Shown here piece by piece: positions 1 through 7,366 of a stretch of DNA of 7,941 bases. Under the pieces are notes generated by a model. The model saw nothing but the letters and a program-made list of their open reading frames with translations, searched no databases and was not told the origin of the DNA. The DNA is from JASJHI01 sp033791105. Lineage in GTDB: Bacteria; Actinomycetota; Acidimicrobiia; Acidimicrobiales; Ilumatobacteraceae. Position numbers and translations under genes: made by a program. Location of the stretch: positions 1-7,941 of the forward strand of contig JASJHI010000183.1 in the NCBI GenBank assembly GCA_033791105.1, in the 5' to 3' direction. The stretch's first letter is position 1. The number at the start of each line of letters is the position of its first letter.

Positions 1-3000
1 CGGCCCAGGTGAGCTCCGGGTAGACCCCCGCCGCCGGCGGAGCCGTCTGCTCATTCCCGCCGTCCAACTGGAAATCGAACGGCGTATCCGGCGGACTCGC
101 CGTCTTCGTCACACTGATCGTCGCAGGCTCGCGCATCTCGACGGTGACCGAATCGTCGTCGGTGACGGAGGGGAGCGGATTCTCGCCACCCTGGCTGCGG
201 ATGATCTCGTCATCGGCAGCCGAGACGGTGACCGTGTTGATGTGGTCGTAGTCGGGGAGGCCGGGGGGAGTGGTGACTGGCGTCCGCTGGATTGTGCATG
301 TCGTCTGGTCGGTGCCAGATGCGTCATTGCCGTCGTCGGGCGTCAGCCAGGTCGGGGTGTCGAAGCCGCACTCAGCTGTGAGATCTCCGAACACGTCGTC
401 GACGAGCGACTGAACGAGGATGTTCTCGACGGTCGAACGGTTGAAGATCTCGAAGAGGTAGGTGACCTCTTCGCCTGGCACGATCCGGGTCGAGACGTCC
501 TCGCCGTTGGCGTACTTGACGACCTGGACGGTCGGTGGCACGTCGTTGATCGGCGTGTTGTCCGGGCTCTCGGCGTCGCCGGTCTCGTCGTCGTTGTCGG
601 TGACGGTCACGTTCACGATGTCGGACACGACCTGTGACGTGCCAGACAGTTCGACGTCGAAGCTGCACGTCATCTCGTCCGGGCCACCGGGAGCTCCGTC
701 GCTGGCCGCCAGATCGGTGAGGGTGCAGGTGCTCGACGTGACGGGGGCGGTCGGCGAGAACAGGTTGATCGGGCCGATCGTGTTGAAGGGGAGCTCGTAC
801 GTGATCGTGTCCGTGAGAGTGGTGATCGTCACCGGCTCCTGCGAGGTGTTCTCGACGGTGATCGTGTAGGTGACGGTGCCGCCGGGCTCGTCCACCGAGA
901 CCCCGCCATCGGTCTTGGTCACCTCGACGGTCGGGGGAGTGGTGCTGAAGGTCACCGTCGCGTCGTCGTCAGCGGTGGCGTCGAAACCCTCATCGTCTTG
1001 GGCGATCGCCGTGACCGTGTCATCGTGCGTGAGTGCGCCCGGAGTGACGGACTGGTCCTGCTCGACGAACTGCGTGAAGTCACAGCTGTAGGTCCCGCCG
1101 TTGGGCGCGATCGTGCCACCCAGCGCGCAGCCGCTGCCGCTGAGCACGCTGAGATCGCCGTAGATGGAGTCGACGAGAGAGGTGAGTACGACCGGCTCTG
1201 CCGACGTGTTGGTGACGACGACCGAGAAGGTGACGTTTGCCCCGTACTCGGACACGATCTCCGGGTTTGCCGTCTTGTCCAAGGTGATCGTCGGCAGGAC
1301 GTTGGTGAAGCCGACCGCGCCGTCATCGGAGCTCATGGCCTCGATGCCCTCGTCGTCGGTGACGGTGATCGTCGCCGTATTCGAGTGCGGGGCCGAGACG
1401 GTGCCGCTGAGGAACGCCGAGACTTGGCAGCTCGCCGTCGCACCCTGGGCCAGAGAGGTGCCTTGCAGCGCAACACAGGAGATGTCGGTAACCGCGAGGT
1501 TGCCTGGATCGAAGAGGTCGCCGAAGACCGAGTCGGTCAAGGTGTTCAGCGTGATCGGGTCGGTCGAGGCAGCGCTCGAGTTCGTGATCTCGAACGTGAA
1601 CGTGGCGTCACCGCCGGTTTCGGGCACGGTGACATTGTCTGTCGGGTAGTCGGGCGTCTTCGCGATCGTCACGGCGGGATCGATGCCAATCGCAGGGGTG
1701 TTGGCGCTGTTGTCAGCGCTGACGGGGCCGCCTTGCGGTGCGCTCGCGTCGACGCGGACCTGGTCGTTGTAGATGTCGCCCGCGTTCGCGGGGAGGTCGA
1801 GGGTGATCTGGCAGCTCGCTGTGGCCGCAGCGTTGACTGGGACGCCCTGGGCGTCGACGCCGGTCGCCGGGTCGAGCGTGGTGCCGATCAACGTGTCGCA
1901 GGTCGTCGAGACGAATGTCGCGCCCTGGGGTCCTGGCAGGGTCGTCGTGACCTCGATCGGAGCACCAACCGGATCGTCCTCGATCGTGACGGTGCCCTCG
2001 GGGGTCAGGCCGGGCCCGAACCAGATCTCGTCGACGATCCGGTCGATCGTCAGGCTCTCCGCCTCGCCGAGGTTGCTGATGTCGATGTCGTAGGTGATGG
2101 TGCTCCCCGGCTCGACGATCTCGGCGCCGTTGTCGGTCTTGAAGACCGAGATCGCAGGTGGCTCCGTGTCGATCGTGCGCTGCGCAGCGTCGGAGCCCTC
2201 GACCTCCTGTGGTGTCGGGTCGTCGTCCTCGGCGGTCACCGTGACGACGTTGAAGAGGTTCTCGTTGCCGTCGAAATCCTCCGGCGGATCAACCGCCAGG
2301 GTGTCGACGGTGAACTGACAGGAGTAGCTCGCCCCGGGGACGAGCACGGTTCCGACGAGGTCGGCGCACGTGGTCGCCGTGATGATCGTGCCGTCCTGCG
2401 TCGTGATATCGAGCGGGCCTCCGAAGGGGTCGCCGTCGACGTTCATCTGGTCGGTGACCGCGGTGAGCGTGATCGTCTCGATCGCCCCGACGGGGTTCGT
2501 GATCGCTACCGAGTAGGTCGCCGGTCCGCCCGGAGCCACCACCGAGATCGGCTGGACGTTCTGCTTGTCGACGGTGATCTGCGGGGGAGCGGGCGTGACG
2601 TCGACGTGCGCCGCGCCAGAGTCCGAGACCGGGAAGTTGTACGTGTCGTTGCCGGTGACCTTGACGATGTCGTCGAAGTCGTCCTCGGCGTTGGTGCCGG
2701 TGTACGTGACGGTGAACGAGCACGTCAGGTCTGCTGTGCCGACGACCTGACCGATGAGGAGGTTGCAGTCGTTCGACGTGACGTCACCGACGCCGTTTGC
2801 CGGTGGATCGGCGACCGACAGGTCGACGAGCTCGGCGGTACCGCTGTTGTACTGCTGCGAGTCGGAGATGTCAGTGATCGTGACCGGGTTGGCGTTGCCG
2901 TTCGGATTGTTGACGAGCACGGTGTATGTGACCGAGCCGTCTTTCTCCTGGAATGTGAGCGGCGACGCCGTCTTGGTGACGTTCAGCGCCGGCTGGGGTC

Positions 3001-4753
3001 GCTGGAGATTGTTGAATGTGCAGGTGATCGCTCCACCTGCCGGCATTACGATCTCGACCGAGTTGGTCTGCAGGTTCGGTGTGGCGGTGACCTGACCGGT
3101 CTGGTCGGTGCACTCGATCGCGGTGAGGTCCCAGTAGTCCTGCGACGTCTCGGTGATCGTGAACGTGCCGGGCGAGACGGTGTTGGTCACCGAGCTCGGC
3201 AGCGGTGTATCGCTCCCGTCATCATCGAGGTCGAACGAGGCGGGGAGTGGAAGCAGCGCGCCGCCCGACGTCGTCGTGAACGCAAACGGTGTGGCGTCCG
3301 GCGTCGACAGGGGAGTTGCGCTCTTGGCGATCGTGATCGACGACGGCGCCTGGTTACGGACGTCGCAGGTCATGATGTCGGCCTTGTCCAGCACGAACGG
3401 ACCTAGATCTCCGTTGCCGTTGACGAAGTCGTAGCGCACGGTGTCACCCGGTAGCGGCGCGCCGGCGGGTGATGTCTTCGAGAGATCGACCGTGAAGTTC
3501 GAGACGGTCCCGTCGTCGAGCAACCGGCCAACCGTGCAGTTCTGGTTGACGGCCGCGTAGGTACTCGGATCGACTGTCCAGCCCGGGAGAAGTGTCTCCT
3601 CGATGTAGACGGTCGACGACCAGAGCTCGGGATCGGCCGACGAGCCCGGCGTCCACTGGAAGAGCGTGCTACCACTCGAGTCGGTGCTCCGGGTCTTCGT
3701 CGTCGGGGCTGTGGCGGCACCATCCGCCGGGCTCACCCAGTCGAGACTCGACCCACCCGACATCGCGTCGACGGTCGTCGAGAAGTTCCAATCAGCGACG
3801 TCGCCTCCGTCCTGATCGCTCTTGTGCAATGTGAGCGAGGGGGCACAGAGGGCGAAAACGACGCTGCGCAGTGCGTCGTCGATCGCCGAGAAGTCGGCGA
3901 CCTGGATGCCGTCGGTCGTCCGGAGGTTCAGCACGCCAGTGCCGTTCCATGTGACCTGAGCCGGAACGTGAGGTTCGGTGAGGTTGAGCAGCCTTCCGAA
4001 CGGCTGCGGCAGCGTGACCGCTTCGCCGACGGCCATCGAAACGACGTGACTTCCGGCGGTCTGGAGCGCAGCCATCTCCTCGATCGACGCGTCGGATGCG
4101 GTGTCGGCATTCGTTCCACCCGCCGCGGAGTTGCCGGCGGTGCCGACAGTGTTGGGGTTGCCATCGGTGAGGAAGACGACGAGGGGAGCGCCGACGCCTC
4201 CGGTGGCGTCGGACCCTGGGGCGGCCGCTTCGAACAGTGCCGCCTCCCAGTTCGTGAAGATCTGATTGTTGTAGAAAGTGGTACTCCACGGCCGGTAACT
4301 CGTCGGATCTTGGGTGTTGTCACCCGCTGGTGGCACCCCAAGATTCGGCGTCAGGTACGTCGTCACGTCGGCGGTGAATGACGCGTCGACGTCGCGAAAG
4401 GCGGTCGATCCGCCGATCTGGGCATCACGGGCATTGGTCGAGAACTCGACGATCCGCATCCGCGAGTTGGTGCCCTGGAGCCCGGTCACGAAGGCGTTCA
4501 GCGCGCTGGCGACGTTGCCCTGCGCGTTGCTCGAGTCGATCGAGCCGGACTCGTCGAGAATGACGATGACATCGGTACCGCAGCTTGCTTGAAGGTCGGG
4601 GTTGACCTGGAAGCCGGGGTCGGGCCGCGCGGCGACGGCCGTCGTGGTGACAACAGCGGCGGCGACCAATCCAGCGAGCGCAGCGGCGAGCGCCATCGTG
4701 CGCGTCCTGGTGCGCGTCGTCGGTCGTTCCGCCTGCTTACCTGCGTTTGACAC
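1..4753 (-). CDS. Large secreted VWA-domain protein with DUF11-type repeats (partial, C-terminus outside window)
   Basis: The frame is open without a stop from the GTG at 4753 to the window edge (1584 codons). The GTG is chosen because GGAGG lies 7 nt upstream; the in-frame ATG at 4696 has no such site and would remove the basic n-region. Residues 1-42 look like a signal peptide: an Arg/Thr-rich n-region, a hydrophobic stretch 20-42 and an AVAA end. Residues about 59-302 are a von Willebrand factor A domain with a full MIDAS set: D67, S69, S71 (DESGS), T167 (in FTNWEAAL) and D197 (in LTDGNPN). C58 and C303 bracket it. Residues about 304-470 are an unassigned beta-rich domain, and 472-590 resemble a prealbumin-like (SpaA/Cna-B type) domain ending in CTFNN. 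At least seven DUF11/DUF7507-like repeats follow, then a domain cut by the window edge. The family is generally extracellular, in adhesion or surface structure; ligand and anchoring are unknown because the C-terminus is missing. Confidence 0.88.
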   Translation of the reverse strand, partial: MSNAGKQAERPTTRTRTRTMALAAALAGLVAAAVVTTTAVAARPDPGFQVNPDLQASCGTDVIVILDESGSIDSSNAQGNVASALNAFVTGLQGTNSRMRIVEFSTNARDAQIGGSTAFRDVDASFTADVTTYLTPNLGVPPAGDNTQDPTSYRPWSTTFYNNQIFTNWEAALFEAAAPGSDATGGVGAPLVVFLTDGNPNTVGTAGNSAAGGTNADTASDASIEEMAALQTAGSHVVSMAVGEAVTLPQPFGRLLNLTEPHVPAQVTWNGTGVLNLRTTDGIQVADFSAIDDALRSVVFALCAPSLTLHKSDQDGGDVADWNFSTTVDAMSGGSSLDWVSPADGAATAPTTKTRSTDSSGSTLFQWTPGSSADPELWSSTVYIEETLLPGWTVDPSTYAAVNQNCTVGRLLDDGTVSNFTVDLSKTSPAGAPLPGDTVRYDFVNGNGDLGPFVLDKADIMTCDVRNQAPSSITIAKSATPLSTPDATPFAFTTTSGGALLPLPASFDLDDDGSDTPLPSSVTNTVSPGTFTITETSQDYWDLTAIECTDQTGQVTATPNLQTNSVEIVMPAGGAITCTFNNLQRPQPALNVTKTASPLTFQEKDGSVTYTVLVNNPNGNANPVTITDISDSQQYNSGTAELVDLSVADPPANGVGDVTSNDCNLLIGQVVGTADLTCSFTVTYTGTNAEDDFDDIVKVTGNDTYNFPVSDSGAAHVDVTPAPPQITVDKQNVQPISVVAPGGPATYSVAITNPVGAIETITLTAVTDQMNVDGDPFGGPLDITTQDGTIITATTCADLVGTVLVPGASYSCQFTVDTLAVDPPEDFDGNENLFNVVTVTAEDDDPTPQEVEGSDAAQRTIDTEPPAISVFKTDNGAEIVEPGSTITYDIDISNLGEAESLTIDRIVDEIWFGPGLTPEGTVTIEDDPVGAPIEVTTTLPGPQGATFVSTTCDTLIGTTLDPATGVDAQGVPVNAAATASCQITLDLPANAGDIYNDQVRVDASAPQGGPVSADNSANTPAIGIDPAVTIAKTPDYPTDNVTVPETGGDATFTFEITNSSAASTDPITLNTLTDSVFGDLFDPGNLAVTDISCVALQGTSLAQGATASCQVSAFLSGTVSAPHSNTATITVTDDEGIEAMSSDDGAVGFTNVLPTITLDKTANPEIVSEYGANVTFSVVVTNTSAEPVVLTSLVDSIYGDLSVLSGSGCALGGTIAPNGGTYSCDFTQFVEQDQSVTPGALTHDDTVTAIAQDDEGFDATADDDATVTFSTTPPTVEVTKTDGGVSVDEPGGTVTYTITVENTSQEPVTITTLTDTITYELPFNTIGPINLFSPTAPVTSSTCTLTDLAASDGAPGGPDEMTCSFDVELSGTSQVVSDIVNVTVTDNDDETGDAESPDNTPINDVPPTVQVVKYANGEDVSTRIVPGEEVTYLFEIFNRSTVENILVQSLVDDVFGDLTAECGFDTPTWLTPDDGNDASGTDQTTCTIQRTPVTTPPGLPDYDHINTVTVSAADDEIIRSQGGENPLPSVTDDDSVTVEMREPATISVTKTASPPDTPFDFQLDGGNEQTAPPAAGVYPELTWA
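119..2992 (-). repeat. Seven tandem DUF11/DUF7507-like protein repeats within the large surface protein
   Basis: Each repeat opens with a V-x-K-type strand. The marker lysines are K594, K730, K872, K1032, K1160, K1280 and K1413; another such lysine, K1550, opens the truncated domain at the window edge. Spacing is 120-160 residues. Each unit has the order: K-T opening, a 'V.Y.V.V.N' strand, a 'V.I..L.D' strand, a cysteine pair, and an acidic end such as VTVTDNDDETGD. DNA identity between units is low, so these are old duplications at the protein level. The fold is inferred from the family (Ig-like beta sandwich, extracellular stalk). The domain starting at K1550 resembles the prealbumin-like domain at 472-590 more than it resembles these repeats. 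Confidence 0.75.
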
Positions 4754-4760
4754 CAGCGTG

Positions 4761-4765
4761 CCTCC
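4761..4765 (-). promoter_or_regulatory. Shine-Dalgarno site of the large VWA protein
   Basis: The minus strand reads GGAGG, then a 7-nt spacer, then GTG at 4753. This is a near-ideal site and decides the start in favour of the GTG over the ATG 57 nt further in. Confidence 0.75.
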
Positions 4766-4911
4766 ATCGGCGATCCGTCACGTCGCCCAATCTGTTGCGG
4801 TTCTTCTGGAGCCGAGCGAGCCCATCCGCCGGCGTTGGTAGCGCATCGGCAGATTAGCGCCTTCGGTTGAGCAGCGGTGCGAACGCGTCGCCGAGTCGTA
4901 ACAGGAACGCC

Positions 4912-4927
4912 CATAATCGTCGTTATG
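4912..4927. promoter_or_regulatory. Weak inverted repeat CATAA-N6-TTATG (possible operator)
   Basis: Two 5-bp arms, CATAA and TTATG, flank TCGTCG in an AT-richer spot of the divergent region. The arms are short and could be chance. No regulator is suggested by the neighbours. Confidence 0.2.
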
Positions 4928-5059
4928 TCATCTTGAGATGGAACTGCTGAGACCAGGCCACGGTGCTCGAGATTCGCCCGCCCCTCCCCTGATTTCGCCT
5001 GCTCAGAGGCCTGTCGGGACGCCGAGCAACACGCGCAGGGAGTCGATCAACCATCAACC

Positions 5060-5076
5060 CTCAAGTTCAACTTGAG
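5060..5076. promoter_or_regulatory. Dyad CTCAAGT-TCA-ACTTGAG, candidate operator
   Basis: A perfect 7-bp inverted repeat surrounds a 3-bp centre. It ends 7 bp before the putative -35 box of the M23 gene, so it would be centred near -52 from the predicted start, a position typical of activator sites. The left half with its flanking base, CCTCAAGT, matches the half-site of the E. coli SoxR box, but the centre here is 3 bp rather than 2 bp and the site does not lie between -35 and -10, so a SoxR assignment is not supported. Extra TCAA units just upstream (gATCAACcATCAACC, 5046-5059) may belong to the same site. Confidence 0.4.
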
Positions 5077-5083
5077 ATTCGGA

Positions 5084-5112
5084 TTGATCTCACGTTGACC
5101 TCTAGAGAGAAT
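5084..5112 (+). promoter_or_regulatory. Putative promoter of the M23 peptidase gene, leaderless
   Basis: TTGATC (5084-5089) resembles a -35 box. GAGAAT (5107-5112) resembles a -10 box and matches TATAAT at 4 of 6 positions. The spacer is exactly 17 bp. Transcription would start about 7-8 nt after the -10, at 5119-5120, which is the first base of the GTG start codon. This would explain why no good Shine-Dalgarno sequence precedes that GTG. Leaderless mRNAs are common in actinobacteria. The -10 lacks the usual first T, so this is tentative. Confidence 0.4.
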
Positions 5113-5119
5113 TTTCCCT

Positions 5120-7279
5120 GTGCATCCCTCGTCGTACCTTCCCGCGTCCCGTGGACCATCGGCGGACGCCACATCACGTCGCTCGGCTTTGCGTCGGATG
5201 GGGCTGGTTGCCTCGTCCGCTGTTGCGATCGGCATGGTGCTCGCGAGCGTCCCCTGGGATGGTGTCGTGGCCGGCCCGGCAGTCGAGGCCCCGACACCAC
5301 AACAGCCCGCACCACAACAGGTGGTCGGACTCTCGCAGGGCGCCCAGGGAACGGGTGTACGAGCGGTACAGAACGCGCTCATGCGTGCCGGCATCGCCGT
5401 GCCGGGTGGCGCCGATGGCGTCTTCGGGCCTGTGACGCGGGCCGCGCTGATGTCGTTTCAGCGTCGCGAGGGGCTCGGGGCGTCGGGCAAGGTCGATCAG
5501 GGCACTGCGGTTGCGCTCGGTGTGGCGAGCACGCCGGCTCCCGCCAGCCCGGCTCCGGCAGCGTCGGACAGCGGCGGTCTGGTGGGCCTCGGCGTCGGCT
5601 CCCGCGGTAACGGTGTGCGTACGATTCAGCAGGCCCTCCACGACGCCGGGGTGTACGTCGCCGGTGGTATCGACGGGATCTACGGTGGCGGCACGAAGAC
5701 GGCTGTGTCCAATTATCAGCGCTGGAACGGGCTCACCGTGACGGGCGGCGTCACCGCTGCGGTCGTGAAGGCGCTCGGATTGAGCGGCGGAACGCCGCCC
5801 GCTGCCAGTGCAACGGGCGGTGAGCCGCAGGGTGCGACCGCGAATGCCTACGTCGGGCTCTCGGTTGGTGCTCGAGGTGACCTCGTGAAGAAGCTGCAGT
5901 CTGCGCTGATCGCCAAGGGTGTCCCGGTGTCCGGTGGTGCCGACGGAGTGTTCGGTCCGGCGACCAAAGCTGCGCTCAGCCAGTTCCAGCGGGCAAACGG
6001 TGCGGCGGCTACGGGAACGGTGTCGGAGGCAGATGCCTCGCGACTCGGACTCGCCGGCCGCGCCGTACGCGAGCCAGCGGCGGCTGCCGGCGCCAATCCC
6101 TATGTCGGTCTTGCGATCGGCGCCGGAGGGGCCAAGGTGAAGACGCTGCAGACGGCACTGATGGCAGCCGGCATCACGGTCCGCGGCGGGGCCGATGGGG
6201 CGTTCGGTGCGGCGACGAAGTCGGCGCTTGTCAGCTATCAGCGCGCGCACGGTCTCTCCGCGTCGGGAATCGTCGACGCTGCGACCGCGGCGAAGCTCGG
6301 GCTTGGGACCCCCGCCGCGGCACCCGCACCGACGCCGACGTCCGGCGGGTCGTCGAATGGATACGTCGGTCTCGCGCAAGGTTCGCGGGGCGACAAGGTC
6401 AAGGAACTCCAGCAGGCACTGCTCGAGACCGGTCTCACAGTGCGCGGAGGGGCGGACGGTGTCTTCGGCTCGGCGACGCGTTCGGCCCTGGTCATCTTTC
6501 AACGCGTCAACGGCATCGGGCAGACCGGCGTACTCACCGCAACTGGGGCGCGCATTCTCGGACTGGGCAGCTCGTCGGGTCCCGTCGGCATTGCCGGGGT
6601 TGCGGGGTATCCATCGTTCGGCGAGCACAGCAGCCGCGTGGCCACGCTCCAGAAGGCGCTGATGAATGCGGGCATCAGCGTCCCGGGCGGAGCTGACGGC
6701 AAGTTCGGCTCATCGACCGCCGGAGCAGTGATGAACCTCCAACGGCGTCACGGCCTGTCGGTCACCGGCAAGGTCGACCAACGCACGGCCGCCAAGCTCG
6801 GGCTCGCACCGTCGGCGGCGCCTGCTCCGGTTTCGTCGGTCAACATCTCGTTCAAGGTCTTCCCGGTTCAGGGCCGCTGCTACTTCGGCGACACGTGGCA
6901 CGCACCACGTGGTGGCGGCCGGACACACCTCGGAATCGACATCATCGCCAAGGAAGGGAATCTCCTCTACGCCGCCGTGGACGGCGAGGTGAGCAAACAG
7001 TATTGGGACCAGCCCGGCTCCCGTGCCGGGAACGGGCTCCGACTCCGCCAGCCCGACGGGACGTACTTCACCTACCTCCACATGCTCGACTTCGCTCCCG
7101 GCCTCGAGGTCGGCACCAAGGTCAAGGCGGGCGAAGTGATCGGCTTCGTCGGCAACACCGGCAGCAGCGCGACAGCTCATCTGCACCTCGAGATCCACCC
7201 ACTGGGCGGCGCCGCGATCAACCCGTACCCCATCGCGAAGGCCGCTGACGCCTGCAGTGTCACCGCGCCGCGGTCGTAG
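5120..7279 (+). CDS. Exported M23 (LytM-type) peptidoglycan endopeptidase with six PG_binding_1 repeats
   Basis: This 719-residue protein should bind peptidoglycan and cut its peptide cross-bridges or stems outside the membrane. The GTG start is preferred because an in-frame TGA lies at 5096 and the next start, ATG 5198, would remove the Arg-rich n-region. Residues 19-26 (SRRSALRR) precede a hydrophobic stretch at 28-44, giving a Sec or weakly Tat-like signal; the Tat consensus Phe is Ala here. Six peptidoglycan-binding repeats occupy 68-135, 154-221, 244-311, 328-395, 415-482 and 497-562, separated by Ala/Pro/Gly-rich linkers. The M23 domain fills about 570-719 and keeps H603 and D607 (HLGID), H654 (YLHM), and H687 and H689 (HLHLE). 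By analogy with LytM, H603, D607 and H689 bind zinc while H654 and H687 assist catalysis. C587 and C712 are the only cysteines I see. It is transcribed divergently from the large surface protein. The substrate bond is unknown. Confidence 0.93.
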   Translation: MHPSSYLPASRGPSADATSRRSALRRMGLVASSAVAIGMVLASVPWDGVVAGPAVEAPTPQQPAPQQVVGLSQGAQGTGVRAVQNALMRAGIAVPGGADGVFGPVTRAALMSFQRREGLGASGKVDQGTAVALGVASTPAPASPAPAASDSGGLVGLGVGSRGNGVRTIQQALHDAGVYVAGGIDGIYGGGTKTAVSNYQRWNGLTVTGGVTAAVVKALGLSGGTPPAASATGGEPQGATANAYVGLSVGARGDLVKKLQSALIAKGVPVSGGADGVFGPATKAALSQFQRANGAAATGTVSEADASRLGLAGRAVREPAAAAGANPYVGLAIGAGGAKVKTLQTALMAAGITVRGGADGAFGAATKSALVSYQRAHGLSASGIVDAATAAKLGLGTPAAAPAPTPTSGGSSNGYVGLAQGSRGDKVKELQQALLETGLTVRGGADGVFGSATRSALVIFQRVNGIGQTGVLTATGARILGLGSSSGPVGIAGVAGYPSFGEHSSRVATLQKALMNAGISVPGGADGKFGSSTAGAVMNLQRRHGLSVTGKVDQRTAAKLGLAPSAAPAPVSSVNISFKVFPVQGRCYFGDTWHAPRGGGRTHLGIDIIAKEGNLLYAAVDGEVSKQYWDQPGSRAGNGLRLRQPDGTYFTYLHMLDFAPGLEVGTKVKAGEVIGFVGNTGSSATAHLHLEIHPLGGAAINPYPIAKAADACSVTAPRS
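5321..6805 (+). repeat. Six peptidoglycan-binding repeats (PG_binding_1) in the M23 peptidase
   Basis: Five units are exactly 68 residues and the last is 66. The shared pattern is YVGL..G..G..V..LQ.AL...G..V.GGADG.FG..T..AL..FQ...GL..TG.V.......LGL. Repeat 2 is the most divergent in the loop (GGIDGIYGGGT). The first and last repeats share VPGGADG, QRR and GKVDQ-x-TA, and look closer to each other than to the middle four. Codons have drifted, so no recent DNA-level duplication is visible. Linkers of 14-22 residues rich in Ala, Pro, Gly and Ser should make a flexible multivalent arm. Confidence 0.88.
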
Positions 7280-7332
7280 GCGCGGTCGAGTCCGCGTCGT
7301 GACCATCGCGCGCGGTCGGAGTGGCGGCGGCA

Positions 7333-7338
7333 TACGAT
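7333..7338 (+). promoter_or_regulatory. Possible -10 box of the gcvP transcript (TACGAT)
   Basis: TACGAT fits the TAnnnT form of an actinobacterial -10 box and lies 29 nt before the first riboswitch helix, so the transcript would start near 7345. No convincing -35 is visible 17 bp upstream. Some promoter must lie between 7280 and 7366 unless gcvP is read through from the peptidase gene. Confidence 0.3.
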
Positions 7339-7366
7339 GTCGACACAACAGAATCGCCGTTCAACC

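Larger units (their letters stand above)
4766..5119. other. Divergent intergenic region
   Basis: About 350 bases separate the large minus-strand gene from the plus-strand M23 peptidase gene, and I see no convincing gene in it. It holds a dyad at 5060-5076, a putative leaderless promoter at 5084-5112, and a weaker inverted repeat at 4912-4927. On the minus strand TAATCT (4856-4851) has the TAnnnT form of a -10 box for the large gene, but no matching -35 is visible. I looked for a c-di-AMP (ydaO-type) riboswitch, which often precedes cell-wall hydrolase genes in actinobacteria, and could not see its conserved core. Confidence 0.6.

Noticed and set aside
119..2992. Repetitive DNA or mobile element in the left part of the window
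   Set aside because: The repetition is at the protein level only. DNA copies are divergent, with no terminal inverted repeats, no transposase and no target-site duplications.
998..3406. Plus-strand open frame of 802 codons
   Set aside because: Its product is dominated by Asp, Arg, Val and Gly with no domain pattern. It is antisense to the large minus-strand gene, whose frame gives a clear signal peptide, VWA domain and repeats. Frequent GTC/GAC codons in a high-GC gene keep the opposite strand free of stops.
4754..5119. c-di-AMP (ydaO-type) riboswitch upstream of the wall hydrolase
   Set aside because: This was considered because the class often controls such genes in actinobacteria. The conserved core elements could not be found on either strand.
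5174..6628. Minus-strand open frame of 484 codons
   Set aside because: It lies wholly antisense to the M23 peptidase gene, and its product is Arg-rich and low in complexity with no recognisable motif. The plus-strand frame has conserved repeats and catalytic residues.
7262..7274. Palindrome ACCGCG-C-CGCGGT at the end of the peptidase gene as a terminator
   Set aside because: The loop is too small for the full stem, it lies inside the coding region, and no T-run follows. It is expected by chance in such GC-rich sequence.
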